The notes under the pieces are model-generated. The model did no database searches and was not told where the DNA came from. It was given only the letters and a program-made list of their open reading frames with translations. The translations under genes were made by a program, and so were the position numbers. DNA of 64,000 nt from Parasedimentitalea denitrificans (GTDB lineage: Bacteria > Pseudomonadota > Alphaproteobacteria > Rhodobacterales > Rhodobacteraceae), in NCBI RefSeq assembly GCF_011813015.1, contig NZ_QHLQ01000010.1, positions 1-64,000 of the forward strand, in the 5' to 3' direction. Positions 19,193 through 28,554 of this stretch are shown here, one piece after another (within the stretch, counting starts at the first letter, position 1; each line of letters opens with the position of its first letter).

Positions 19193-20071
19193 TCGGCACT
19201 CTTACCCTAATAATTAGTGAATAAAACTGGCTCTGACGCGAAGTCAGCCAACTTCCTCTTTGGTACCGTAAAAGTATACTGTTCAGACACCTGAAAACGT
19301 CTAGGCAAGCACACTCATAGAGTGTCAAACTCCTGAATTATTTCAGAAATCAAATTTAAAACCAAACCCATATTTCCAGTGAATTAGCTGTGAGTTCACT
19401 CCCAGACAGCCTCATTTTACGAGAATTTAATTGTCCAGAGTCACTGTCGACACCCACACAGTAGTGATTCGGAGGAAGCGATCATGACTTCGGAGCACAC
19501 CAAAAGAAGAGAATAATGATGAAACCTCCGATCCTTGCGGCTGGGCCAGAGCCCAGATCATAAATCGCTGGAACGCCGACATGAATGCCCAACGACAGAT
19601 AAATCTGCGGGCACTTTCTATGAGGAAAATGATCGTCCGACCTGCGCCCTACCACAAGGGCACAGGATTGAGCGAAAAAACTAGCGTCCGCCCAAGAGAC
19701 GCCATCGGCAACATTGATACTTCCTCACACCGAAAGTTCCTTGGTGGTTGGTTGTAGCACAACTGGCAATTGGACTTGGAAACGAACGAGCAACACTAGC
19801 CTGAAGGGGTGGCGCCAAAATGAAGATGACGAAAAAGTTGACCATGAGTTTTGATGGTTCAGTGCTGGTTACTCAACAAACCAGCAGTCGGGCAAGCGGC
19901 AAGAACGCATATCACGCAACAGTAAAAACGCGCCTTACGAGCTCGCATTGCGACCCACGCATGCACGTTCAAAGCAAACAAAGCACGATCCTTGGGCCGT
20001 TCGCTTCTTTTGAAACCGGCACCTAATCCCCTCGTCTAAGACGCCGAAACCTGTTCCTCTTGGAGACCCCG
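19193..20071. other. 0.9-kb intergenic region, no supported gene
   Basis: No convincing reading frame is visible. A 68-codon frame at 19820-20026 has no recognisable domain and is not called. The region separates the oxidoreductase operon from the chemoreceptor and should hold the receptor promoter near its right end. Confidence 0.5.
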
Positions 20072-22429
20072 ATGAAGACTTTCAATACAATCAAGCTTGC
20101 ACATAAGCTGCCGATATTTCTTGTAGGTTTTGGTGCTCTTATGGCCGTCATTCTGGTGACGTTCAGCACCATCAGCTTTAAGAACAACACAATTGCCAAA
20201 TCTGAAGAGAACTTTATGGCACTAGTCGCCGGTCGTGATATGGCATTACGAAGCTTTTTGGATAGTGTCGATTCCGACATCATAACAGTCGCAGCATCAC
20301 CTTCGACAGGAACTGCTGTAGAACGCTTTTCAATGAGCTGGAACGGTCTTGCCAGAAGCGGTGATGCGGGCGAAGCCCTGCGTCAGGGTTATGTCAATGA
20401 CAACCCTAATCCCCTAGGCCATAAGCACCTTCTTGATCGAGCCGAAGGAAAATCTTCTTACCACGGGCTTCACGAGGGAGTTCACCCCTCCTTCCGCACC
20501 CTGATGGAAGCAAAAGGCTATTATGATGTCTTTATGATGAACCTAGAGGGGGACATCATTTACTCTGTATTCAAAGAGCTGGACTATGGCACCAACCTGA
20601 TGACAGGTCCCTACAAAGATACAGGGCTAGCGCAGGTCTTTCGGTCCGCTGTTGATGCGAAACCAGGAGAAGTTTTCTTCTCTGACATGGAAGGGTATGC
20701 ACCCAGCCATGGAGCCGCTGCCGCCTTTGTAGCAACAGTTGTTCTTGATGAAATCGGAGAACCAATTGGCGTTCTGGCCTTCCAACTGCCGGTGGACTTG
20801 TTAACCAACATCACCAATAACACCGAAGGACTAGGCGACAGTGTAGAAATCTACCTGGTTGGAACTGACAACAGGTCCCGCACGACTTCACGGTTTGAAG
20901 ATGGCTACCAAGTATTGGACGACCTGAAACCTAGTCAACAGGTCCAATCTGCCATGGAAGGTCGCAAAGAGTTCTACCATGACACCACCGGCCTAAAGGG
21001 TCAAAAAGTGATCGCCTTCTCTGAGGATATTCAGTTCCACAATGTACAGTGGGCACTTGTCGCCGAACAAGACTGGAGCGAAGTCATGGCCCCGGTGAAT
21101 GCAGCTCGCAACAAAATGCTGATTGCCTCTGCCCTTCTTGCAGCTGGCATGTCGTTTCTAGGATGGCTGTTTGCTCGCACAATCACCCGTCCTATCGCTA
21201 GGATCTGCGAGAGCATGAATGAAGTCGCAGAAGGTAATATGGAAGGTGAAATCCCGTCCTCTAAGCGTGGCGATGAGCTGGGACAGATCGGTAAAACTTT
21301 GGTTAGCCTGCGTGATGACCTGAAACTGGCACGCAGCGCCGAAGAGCAACGTGCCGAACAGCAACGTGAGCAGAACGCAGTCGTCGAGCAGCTGAGCGTT
21401 GGCTTGGTCAACCTGTCCGCCGGGGACTTCTCAAAACCGTTGAACACAGCCTTCCCTGAGGAATATGAGCAGCTGCGCAGCGACTTTAACCGCACGCTAA
21501 CAACGCTCAGCTCGACCATTGTCGAGGTGATCAGCTCAGCCGACAGTATCCGCAATGGTGCTTCGGAAATCAGCCAGGCGTCGGATGACCTGTCGCAGCG
21601 TACTGAAAGCCAGGCAGCTACGCTGGAACAGACCGCGGCAGCGCTGGAAGAGATGACCACCAGTGTCAAATCAGCAGCCGATGGCACACGTAGCGTTGAG
21701 AACATCGTCAACGAAGCCAAAGTAGAGGCTGAGGAAAGTGGCGCCGTGGTTCAGAACGCCGTGGCCGCGATGACCGAGATCGAAAACTCATCGACCCACA
21801 TCAGCCAGATCATCGGCGTGATTGACGATATTGCCTTCCAGACCAACCTACTTGCGCTGAACGCTGGTGTCGAAGCCGCCCGCGCAGGAGAAGCAGGTCG
21901 CGGCTTTGCCGTGGTGGCCTCTGAAGTTCGGGCGCTGGCACAGCGGTCCTCGGATGCTGCGATGGAGATCAAGACATTGATCGGTGACAGCTCTAAACAG
22001 GTTGAACAGGGTGTGAACCTCGTCGGGAAAGCGGGATCTGCGCTGACCAACATCATCGACCGCGTTACCAACATCTCTCGTCTGGTGTCGGAAATCGCTG
22101 TCGGTACAGAAGAGCAGTCCACTGGACTGGGTGAAATCAACCTTGGTGTGACACAGTTGGATCAGGTGACCCAGCAGAACGCAGCCATGGTTGAAGAAGC
22201 CACCGCTGCCAGCCACTTGCTGAACACCGACGCCAACAAACTGTCTGAAATGGTTTCGCACTTCAACATTGATGGTACCAAGCGCGCTGAGGCCAAACCA
22301 GCCAGTGTCGTAGAACCGACAACACCAACTGCGCATGGAATGGACTGGGACTCAGAACCCGAAGTCCAGCCCCGTGCAGTGGCGGTGAACGGTCACTCCA
22401 ACGCAGCTGATACCTGGGAAGACTTTTAA
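20072..22429 (+). CDS. methyl-accepting chemotaxis protein with C-terminal WEDF tether
   Basis: This 785-residue chemoreceptor has TM1 near 11-31, a large periplasmic Cache-type sensor (about 35-340), TM2 near 348-368 (LIASALLAAGMSFLGWLFA), then HAMP and a long signalling domain. The CheA/CheW-binding tip reads IGVIDDIAFQTNLLALNAG. The protein ends in DTWEDF, matching the xWxxF pentapeptide that docks CheR/CheB in other bacteria. ATG 20072 follows TTGGAGA; an upstream TTG at 20060 is less likely. Its position beside the importer and oxidase suggests chemotaxis toward the same nutrient class, but that is inference. Confidence 0.94.
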   Translation: MKTFNTIKLAHKLPIFLVGFGALMAVILVTFSTISFKNNTIAKSEENFMALVAGRDMALRSFLDSVDSDIITVAASPSTGTAVERFSMSWNGLARSGDAGEALRQGYVNDNPNPLGHKHLLDRAEGKSSYHGLHEGVHPSFRTLMEAKGYYDVFMMNLEGDIIYSVFKELDYGTNLMTGPYKDTGLAQVFRSAVDAKPGEVFFSDMEGYAPSHGAAAAFVATVVLDEIGEPIGVLAFQLPVDLLTNITNNTEGLGDSVEIYLVGTDNRSRTTSRFEDGYQVLDDLKPSQQVQSAMEGRKEFYHDTTGLKGQKVIAFSEDIQFHNVQWALVAEQDWSEVMAPVNAARNKMLIASALLAAGMSFLGWLFARTITRPIARICESMNEVAEGNMEGEIPSSKRGDELGQIGKTLVSLRDDLKLARSAEEQRAEQQREQNAVVEQLSVGLVNLSAGDFSKPLNTAFPEEYEQLRSDFNRTLTTLSSTIVEVISSADSIRNGASEISQASDDLSQRTESQAATLEQTAAALEEMTTSVKSAADGTRSVENIVNEAKVEAEESGAVVQNAVAAMTEIENSSTHISQIIGVIDDIAFQTNLLALNAGVEAARAGEAGRGFAVVASEVRALAQRSSDAAMEIKTLIGDSSKQVEQGVNLVGKAGSALTNIIDRVTNISRLVSEIAVGTEEQSTGLGEINLGVTQLDQVTQQNAAMVEEATAASHLLNTDANKLSEMVSHFNIDGTKRAEAKPASVVEPTTPTAHGMDWDSEPEVQPRAVAVNGHSNAADTWEDF

Positions 22430-22462
22430 TACAACCAAAAGTCAACAGTACTAAATCTTACG

Positions 22463-22506
22463 AAGAGCCGATTGCAGCCTCCGGGAAAGCAGTCGGCTCT
22501 TTTATT
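22463..22506 (+). terminator. terminator of the chemoreceptor gene
   Basis: AAGAGCCGATTGC (22463-22475) pairs with GCAGTCGGCTCTT (22489-22501) with one G-T pair, followed by a T-rich run. Confidence 0.85.
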
Positions 22507-22771
22507 TCTTTATTCAGAAGATGCCTCTAACTACATGATCCGGTTCAAGACTTCTGACCACTATTTACCGGCCTCCCCTGTTGCCTCCGCTAACACAAAT
22601 TGACTTCAACAAGTTGCTCATATGTAGAATGGGACGGCCAGAACAAGTCACCGCGGAAATTGGCTAGGACCATGATCAAACCCAGACACTGTTTAGCTCC
22701 AGATTTTTCTCCTCCTCGCCTCACCTTTCCGGTTGATGATTTTTGAATCACAAGTTAGACAACCGCTAAGT

Positions 22772-22855
22772 GCCGATATGGTGGAATGGTAGACACGGGA
22801 GATTCAAAATCTCCTGCCTCGCGGCGTCCCGGTTCGAGTCCGGGTATCGGTACCA
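22772..22855 (+). tRNA. tRNA-Leu (anticodon CAA)
   Basis: This is an 84-nt type II tRNA. Acceptor stem GCCGATA pairs with TATCGGT with a terminal G-T pair, and the CCA end is encoded. The D arm contains GGTGGAATGGTAGACAC. Anticodon stem GGAGA/TCTCC encloses the loop TTCAAAA with anticodon CAA for codon UUG. A long variable arm and GGTTCGAGTCC T-arm follow. No integrase or attachment duplication is seen next to it. Confidence 0.95.
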
Positions 22856-23027
22856 ACTCACGCAATCAACCAGTGTCAGAACACTGCCCTAATGGGCGAC
22901 GGTGACTTGCTGCGACTGGCAAATTGCCCTCTGTTCGCAACACTATGACAGATTTCGATCGCAACTGTTGACCTAAGCCCACCGGCGGTGTTCAACCCTG
23001 AAAACCCAGAAACAGGACATCGATCAT

Positions 23028-23606
23028 ATGCTGCGCGGCATTTATAACTGGACTATGAATCTGGCAGACCATCCGCATGCCCTTTGGTGGCTGGCGCTTG
23101 TTGCTTTTATCGAAAGCTCATTCTTTCCGATCCCCCCAGATGTTCTGATGATCCCGATGATATTAGCCCGTCCATCGCGCGCCTGGCTGATTGCCCTGGT
23201 GGCACTGGTGGCTTCGGTTCTAGGAGGGCTGCTGGGCTATGCAATTGGTGCCTTTTTCTACGACAGCATCGGGCAACCGATTCTCGAAGCGATGGGCAAA
23301 GGTGACGCGATGGAGGCGTTTAACACCAAGTTCAACGACTTTGGCTTCTGGGCGGTTCTGGGCGCTGGGGTCACCCCGTTCCCCTTCAAAGTCATCACAA
23401 TCATGTCCGGCTGGACCAGCATGCCGCTTGGAACATTTGTCGCCACGGCAATCCTCGCACGAGCAATGCGCTTTTTCCTTGTTGCTGCTTTGCTGTGGAA
23501 GTTCGGAACACCAATTCGTGACTTCATTGAAAAACGTTTGGGGCTTGTCTTTACGGTCTTTATCGTGCTGCTGTTCGGCGGATTTCTTGCACTTAGGTAC
23601 TTCTAA
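23028..23606 (+). CDS. VTT-domain (YqaA/DedA-like) inner-membrane protein
   Basis: This 192-residue polytopic protein has the VTT signature: an acidic re-entrant segment (ALVAFIESSFFPIPPDVLMI) and a Gly-rich helix (LGGLLGYAIGAFF), then GAGVTPFPFKVITIMSG. Proteins of this family affect lipid scrambling and membrane homeostasis. It is 3 bp upstream of the DsbB-like gene and likely cotranscribed. Confidence 0.88.
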   Translation: MLRGIYNWTMNLADHPHALWWLALVAFIESSFFPIPPDVLMIPMILARPSRAWLIALVALVASVLGGLLGYAIGAFFYDSIGQPILEAMGKGDAMEAFNTKFNDFGFWAVLGAGVTPFPFKVITIMSGWTSMPLGTFVATAILARAMRFFLVAALLWKFGTPIRDFIEKRLGLVFTVFIVLLFGGFLALRYF

Positions 23607-23609
23607 ACT

Positions 23610-24065
23610 ATGCGCCGACTTTTGATTCTTGCCGCTGCTGGCGGCTCTGCAGCCCTGCTCTTGGGCGCCCTTGGGTTCCAGTACATTGGCGAAATGCCGC
23701 CCTGCAAACTGTGTTATTGGCAACGATACCCACATGTCGCCGCAGCAGGCATTGGCATTCTGGCGCTACTTATCCCCGGCGCAATTCTACCCTACCTTGG
23801 CGCAGTGGCAGCCCTGACTACTGCGGGTATCGGCATCTATCACTCAGGCGTTGAACGCCTGTGGTGGGAAGGCCCCACAACCTGCACTTCCGGCTCTATT
23901 TCTGACCTGACCCCAGAACAGTTGATGGAACAGATCATGGGCGCGCCGCTGGTGCGCTGTGACGAGATCCCGTGGGAGATGTTTACCCTGTCGATGGCCT
24001 CATGGAACGCCATCGCATCACTGGTTTTGGTTGGCTTCTGGATTGCAGCAGCCAAACGCTCTTAG
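23610..24065 (+). CDS. disulfide bond formation protein, DsbB family
   Basis: This 151-residue membrane protein has four predicted TM helices. The first catalytic pair is CKLC in MPPCKLCYWQRYPH. The second pair is in the periplasmic loop: Cys in TTCTSG and Cys in LVRCDEIPWE. It would pass electrons from a periplasmic thiol oxidase to quinone. It follows the VTT gene by 3 bp and converges with the Lrp gene, with a 4-bp overlap of stops. Confidence 0.92.
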   Translation: MRRLLILAAAGGSAALLLGALGFQYIGEMPPCKLCYWQRYPHVAAAGIGILALLIPGAILPYLGAVAALTTAGIGIYHSGVERLWWEGPTTCTSGSISDLTPEQLMEQIMGAPLVRCDEIPWEMFTLSMASWNAIASLVLVGFWIAAAKRS

Positions 24066-24487
24066 GTTTCTTTCTTGGTCGACAGCAGCAGATTGGTTTC
24101 GCTGCTGACGATCCCATCAAGCGTTCTGATCTTGGCCAGCGCAGTGTCCAGCGTTTCCAGCGTCTCGGTCCCCAGTTCCACGATCAGATCCCAACGACCG
24201 TTGGTGGAATGAATGGCGCGCACTTCGGGAATGCCCTGCAGCTGGCGGGTAATCCGATTGGCCCCACGGCCTTCGATCCCGATCAACATCAGCCCACGCA
24301 CCGGATCACGCAGCACATCCTCTTTGACCACGACGGTAAAGCCCAAGATATCCCCACGCGCCTGAAGCCGCTCAATCCGCGCCCTTACCGTGGTCCGCGA
24401 CAAATTTAGCTGTAACGCCAGATCCGAGAGAGAGGCTCGCGCATCGTGACGCAGAGCCGATACCAGCTTCGCATCCGTTTCGTCCAT
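24062..24487 (-). CDS. Lrp/AsnC-family regulator of the arginase operon
   Basis: This 141-residue regulator has an N-terminal HTH (DETDAKLVSALRHDARASLS, LNLSRTTVRARIERL) and a C-terminal RAM ligand domain (GRWDLIVELGTETLETLDTA). The start at 24487 gives the usual Lrp N-terminus; the frame from 24751 is a false extension into arginase. It is divergent from the arginase/ornithine cyclodeaminase genes and probably responds to arginine or ornithine. Confidence 0.92.
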   Translation of the reverse strand: MDETDAKLVSALRHDARASLSDLALQLNLSRTTVRARIERLQARGDILGFTVVVKEDVLRDPVRGLMLIGIEGRGANRITRQLQGIPEVRAIHSTNGRWDLIVELGTETLETLDTALAKIRTLDGIVSSETNLLLSTKKET

Positions 24488-24602
24488 TTTGCATTCCACT
24501 TCGTCTATTCGCCGCACCTTATGACCAATTTCACCGATAGATTCCACCGCAAAACGGAGATTTGTTAGGGCCAACACGAAACAAAACATGGAGGCCCTCC
24601 TC

Positions 24603-25529
24603 GTGACCTCACAAAACTGTATTCTTATCGGCGCCCCAGTAGACAGCGGCAAACGGAGGGCGGGCTGCCTGATGGGCCCCGACGCCCTGCGCACAGCCGG
24701 TCTGACATCAGCCTTAACTGGCCTGGGCCACAAGGTCGAAGACCTCGGCAATCTCTCCCCTGCCCCACATGATGCAGATTCACCAGATGGCCCACTCTTT
24801 GCGCCAAATGAAACAATCGCCTGGACCCATAAGCTGGCAGAGACCGCCGAACAGGCAATGGACTGCGGTTTACCAATTTTCTTGGGCGGCGATCACTCTT
24901 TGTCACTAGGTTCGGTTATCGGCGTCGCCAATTACGCCGCCAGCAAGGACCGACCTCAGTTCGTGCTATGGCTGGATGCCCACACTGACTTTCACACCCC
25001 ACTCACCACCGACAGCGGCAACCTGCATGGCACCCCTGTAGGGTACTTTACCGGCCGGTCCGACTTCGACGAGTTCCCAGCAGTTAAAAACCCCGTGCCA
25101 CAAGAAAACGTCTGCATGATCGGACTGCGCTCGGTGGATACACCAGAGCGCCTGGCACTCGAGGCCAGTTCAATCCGCCGCTACGACATGCGCCAAATTG
25201 ACGAAGGTGGCATTGCCGGCCCCCTGTCCGAATTCCTAAAGCACGTCGCAAAGAACAATGGCATGCTGCACGTCTCACTGGACGTCGATTTCCTTGACCC
25301 GTCTGTTGCCCCGGCAGTTGGCACCACTGTGCCCGGCGGCGCTACTGTCCGCGAGGGGCATCTGGTGTGCGAAATGCTGCATGACTCGGGACTGATGACT
25401 TCACTTGATCTGGTCGAATTGAACCCCTTCCTTGATGAACGTGGTCGTACCGCACATCTGATGGTCGACCTCTGCGCTTCGGCGCTTGGTCGACGGGTAT
25501 TTGACCGCCCAACCCGGAGCTACCAATGA
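24603..25529 (+). CDS. rocF: arginase
   Basis: This 308-residue ureohydrolase converts arginine to ornithine and urea. Binuclear manganese ligands are visible: GGDHS near 95-99, DAHTDFHTP near 125-133, and SLDVDFLDP further on. The GTG at 24603 lies 8 nt after GGAGG and gives the family N-terminus MTSQNCILIGAPVDSGKRR. An ATG at 24588 would place GGAGG inside the gene. Its stop overlaps the next start (ATGA), coupling it to ornithine cyclodeaminase. Confidence 0.94.
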   Translation: MTSQNCILIGAPVDSGKRRAGCLMGPDALRTAGLTSALTGLGHKVEDLGNLSPAPHDADSPDGPLFAPNETIAWTHKLAETAEQAMDCGLPIFLGGDHSLSLGSVIGVANYAASKDRPQFVLWLDAHTDFHTPLTTDSGNLHGTPVGYFTGRSDFDEFPAVKNPVPQENVCMIGLRSVDTPERLALEASSIRRYDMRQIDEGGIAGPLSEFLKHVAKNNGMLHVSLDVDFLDPSVAPAVGTTVPGGATVREGHLVCEMLHDSGLMTSLDLVELNPFLDERGRTAHLMVDLCASALGRRVFDRPTRSYQ

Positions 25530-26581
25530 CACAACAAACCCAACCATCTGAGAAGGCCCTTGTCCCTTTTGTCAGCGTCGACAACATGATGCGGCTAATC
25601 CACCACGTCGGGATCGAACAGGTTCTTTGCGATCTGGCAGCCTACGTCGAAGACGACTTTAAACGCTGGGAATTGTTCGACAAAACCCCAAGGGTTGCCA
25701 GCCATTCAGACGTTGGTGTGATCGAACTGATGCCCACCTCAGATGGCGAAGCCTACGGGTTTAAATACGTCAACGGTCACCCCAAAAACACATCTGAGGG
25801 CCTGCAAACTGTCACCGCCTTTGGCCTGATGGCTGATGTTTACACCGGCTATCCGGTGCTGCTGACCGAAATGACCATCCTGACCGCTCTGCGGACCGCT
25901 GCGACTTCGGCGATGGTGGCCAAATATCTGGCCCCCAAAGGCGCTGATACCATGGCGATGATCGGCAATGGTGCGCAGTCCGAATTCCAAAGTCTGGCAA
26001 TGAAGGCGATCTGTGGCATCACCACCATGCGTCTATACGACAAAGATCCTGCCGCCACCGCCAAATGCGCCGCCAATCTGGCTGGCACAGGTTTAAACGT
26101 CGTCACTTGCTCCAGTCCAGAACAAGCCATCGAGGGCGCGCAGATCCTGACGACTTGCACCGCTGACAAACAGTGCGCCACCATTCTCAGCGACAACATG
26201 GTGGGCTCTGGCGTGCACATCAACGCCATCGGCGGTGACTGCCCTGGCAAGACCGAACTGGCAGCGGGCATCCTGTCGCGTTCTGACGTGTTTGTTGAAT
26301 TCCCTCCCCAAACCCGCATCGAAGGTGAAATTCAGCAGATGCCTGATGATTTCCCGGTCACTGAATTGTGGCAGGTGATCACCGGAGAAAAGACAGGCCG
26401 CAGCAGCGCTGAACAGATCACCCTGTTCGATAGTGTCGGCTTCGCAATCGAGGATTTCTCGGCCCTGCGCTATATCCGCGATAAAATCAAAGGCAGCGAT
26501 TTCTTCTTTGAATTGGATATGTTGGCTGACCCGGATGACCCACGCGACCTGTTCGGCATGGTCCAGCGCGCAGCCAAATAA
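25526..26581 (+). CDS. ornithine cyclodeaminase
   Basis: This 351-residue NAD-dependent enzyme of the OCD/mu-crystallin family turns ornithine into proline and ammonia. Visible features are the substrate loop near YPVLLTEMTILTALRTAATS, the nucleotide-binding segment MAMIGNGAQSEFQSLAMKA and INAIGGDCPGKTEL. With arginase it forms an arginine-to-proline route. The ATGA overlap with arginase shows a dicistronic operon. Confidence 0.94.
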   Translation: MTQQTQPSEKALVPFVSVDNMMRLIHHVGIEQVLCDLAAYVEDDFKRWELFDKTPRVASHSDVGVIELMPTSDGEAYGFKYVNGHPKNTSEGLQTVTAFGLMADVYTGYPVLLTEMTILTALRTAATSAMVAKYLAPKGADTMAMIGNGAQSEFQSLAMKAICGITTMRLYDKDPAATAKCAANLAGTGLNVVTCSSPEQAIEGAQILTTCTADKQCATILSDNMVGSGVHINAIGGDCPGKTELAAGILSRSDVFVEFPPQTRIEGEIQQMPDDFPVTELWQVITGEKTGRSSAEQITLFDSVGFAIEDFSALRYIRDKIKGSDFFFELDMLADPDDPRDLFGMVQRAAK

Positions 26582-26625
26582 CTGAAACAGCCCGGCGTAT
26601 ATTGCGCCGGGCTGCCCAAATCTAT

Positions 26626-27498
26626 TTAATCGCGACCGCGCTTTTCAAACCGGGGCAGCATTGCGGAAAAATCCATCCCCTGCCCGCCCTCATTCTCGAC
26701 AAACTGCGCATAAAGCGCCTGCGCCAACTGCCCCATCGGGGTATCCGCATCGGCGCTTTCAGCGGCCTGCTGCGATAGACGCAGGTCTTTAAGCATCAAC
26801 TCAGCCGCAAACCCGGGTTGGTAGTCATTGTCAGCTGGCGACTGCGGTCCAACGCCCGGTGCAGGACAATAGGCATTCATCGTCCAGCTGTAACCAGACG
26901 AGGTCGACACCACGTCAAACATCTTCTGCCGGTCCAGCCCCAATTTATCCGCCAGCGCAAAGGCCTCGCATGTGGCGACCATAGTGACGCCAAGGATCAT
27001 GTTGTTGCAAATCTTGGCAGACTGCCCCGCCCCTGCCTCGCCACAATGAACCGCCTTTTGACCCATCACATCAAACAACGGATCCGCCTTGGCAAAGGCA
27101 TCGGCACTGCCGCCGGCCATAAAGGTCAACGTGCCGCCAGCCGCGCCGCCAACGCCACCCGATACCGGTGCATCAACAAACAACAAGTCACTCTCAGCCG
27201 CCTGCGCAGCCACCGCACGGGCCGAATCAACATCAACCGTGGAACAATCAACCAAGGCAGCACCCGCAGCCATCGCCGGGATCACCTGATCAGCAACCGC
27301 GCGCAGGATCTGCCCGTTTGGCAGCATGGTGATTACCACCTCTGCCCCAGCAGCGGCCTCGGCCCCTGACGCCACCATTGATACACCGTCAATCGCCACA
27401 TCAGCCATATCAAAGCCAACAACCTCGTGACCCGCCTTAGCAAGATTAGCCGCCATCGGGCCGCCCATATTGCCTAAGCCAATAAATCCAATCTTCAT
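26626..27498 (-). CDS. mmsB: 3-hydroxyisobutyrate dehydrogenase
   Basis: This 290-residue NAD-dependent beta-hydroxyacid dehydrogenase has the N-terminal motif IGFIGLGNMGGPMA, the substrate signature DAPVSGGVGGA (109-119) and catalytic K162 in GQSAKICNNM. It oxidises 3-hydroxyisobutyrate to methylmalonate semialdehyde in valine breakdown. GAGGAGGG overlaps the end of the upstream hydrolase gene, 3 bp away. It is the last of three operon genes. The downstream semialdehyde dehydrogenase (mmsA) is not in the window. Confidence 0.94.
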   Translation of the reverse strand: MKIGFIGLGNMGGPMAANLAKAGHEVVGFDMADVAIDGVSMVASGAEAAAGAEVVITMLPNGQILRAVADQVIPAMAAGAALVDCSTVDVDSARAVAAQAAESDLLFVDAPVSGGVGGAAGGTLTFMAGGSADAFAKADPLFDVMGQKAVHCGEAGAGQSAKICNNMILGVTMVATCEAFALADKLGLDRQKMFDVVSTSSGYSWTMNAYCPAPGVGPQSPADNDYQPGFAAELMLKDLRLSQQAAESADADTPMGQLAQALYAQFVENEGGQGMDFSAMLPRFEKRGRD

Positions 27499-27501
27499 GG
27501 G

Positions 27502-28542
27502 TTAACCCTCCTCAAATGTAAGTGCCTCGCCACGCAGCGGCATCAACATCTGGCTGACAGCGCTGGTGGGGACGTTCATGTCTGCAAATTTCCACGCCGG
27601 GTTTCGGTCTTTGTCGATGAGCAAGGCCCGAATGCCCTCTAGGAAATCAGACTTTTCCATAGAACGATGCGTAAATCGATACTCGAGATCCAACGCGGTC
27701 CGCATATTCATCATCGGCCCACGCAGCCGGTGCAGCATTTCAACCGTACACGCCATCGACAGTGGTGAATTACGACCCATTAGCTTGAGTGAAGCTGTAG
27801 CAAAATCGCTACTGTCCTGACGCAAAGTAGTCAGGATATCGCCCAGCGTTTCGCCCGCGAAATGCCGGTCCACATCATCCGCCAAATCGCGCAGCTTACC
27901 ACGGCTCGGTTCGCTCGCTGCGCCCTGTAGGCAAATAGGATCGCCATCTGCCTCCATTGCGGCAATCAGAGCGGGCCACTTGTCCTGCTCGATATAGAGA
28001 TCGGCAAATCCAGCAAAAATCGCATCATCCGGCCCCATACGGGTATTGGTAACACCAAGGTATTCCCCCAGCCGTCCCGGCGCCAGCGCCAACAACAAGG
28101 TACCGCCCACATCCGGGATCAGACCAATACCCGCCTCGGGCATCGAGATCTGGCTGGTTTCACCCACCACACGCTGGGTACCATGACAGCCAATGCCAAC
28201 ACCGCCGCCCATAGTGAACCCTTGCAGGAAGCTGACCACAGGTTTGCGGTATTCAAATATTCTGGCATTCATCCGATACTCATCCCGCCAGAACTTGCGC
28301 CCGTACTCCAAGTCACCAGCGATGCCTGTATGGTACATCTCGGCAATGTCGCCACCCGCGCAGAACGCCTTGTCCCCTTCTGCGTCCAGAATAACCACCT
28401 GAACCGCATCATCGGTGGCCCACTCAACCAGCGCAGCATCGATCGCCATGCACATATCATAGGTCAGCGCATTCAAGGCGTCAGGTCTGGTCAGGGTAAT
28501 TCGGCCTGCCTTGCCCGAAATGCGGATATTGATGTCACTCAT
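27502..28542 (-). CDS. 3-hydroxyisobutyryl-CoA hydrolase (enoyl-CoA hydratase fold)
   Basis: This 346-residue crotonase-family protein has the HIBCH-specific pattern: oxyanion-hole segments AFCAGGDIAEMY and GFTMGGGVGIG, the active-site strand SMPEAGIGLIPDVGGT, and a C-terminal ECH_2 region (KSDFLEGIRALLIDKDRNPAW). It releases free 3-hydroxyisobutyrate from the CoA ester. It lies between the acyl-CoA dehydrogenase and the dehydrogenase that uses its product, so gene order follows pathway order. Confidence 0.9.
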   Translation of the reverse strand: MSDINIRISGKAGRITLTRPDALNALTYDMCMAIDAALVEWATDDAVQVVILDAEGDKAFCAGGDIAEMYHTGIAGDLEYGRKFWRDEYRMNARIFEYRKPVVSFLQGFTMGGGVGIGCHGTQRVVGETSQISMPEAGIGLIPDVGGTLLLALAPGRLGEYLGVTNTRMGPDDAIFAGFADLYIEQDKWPALIAAMEADGDPICLQGAASEPSRGKLRDLADDVDRHFAGETLGDILTTLRQDSSDFATASLKLMGRNSPLSMACTVEMLHRLRGPMMNMRTALDLEYRFTHRSMEKSDFLEGIRALLIDKDRNPAWKFADMNVPTSAVSQMLMPLRGEALTFEEG

Positions 28543-28554
28543 GTAATTGGTTCC

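Noticed and set aside
19820..20026. 68-codon open frame upstream of the chemoreceptor
   Set aside because: No family signal and only a weak ribosome site; coding cannot be shown.
22772..22855. tRNA-Leu as a possible integration site
   Set aside because: No integrase and no duplicate of the tRNA 3' end nearby.
24488..24751. N-terminal extension of the Lrp regulator
   Set aside because: The extra 88 residues lie antisense to arginase and the true HTH start is at 24487.
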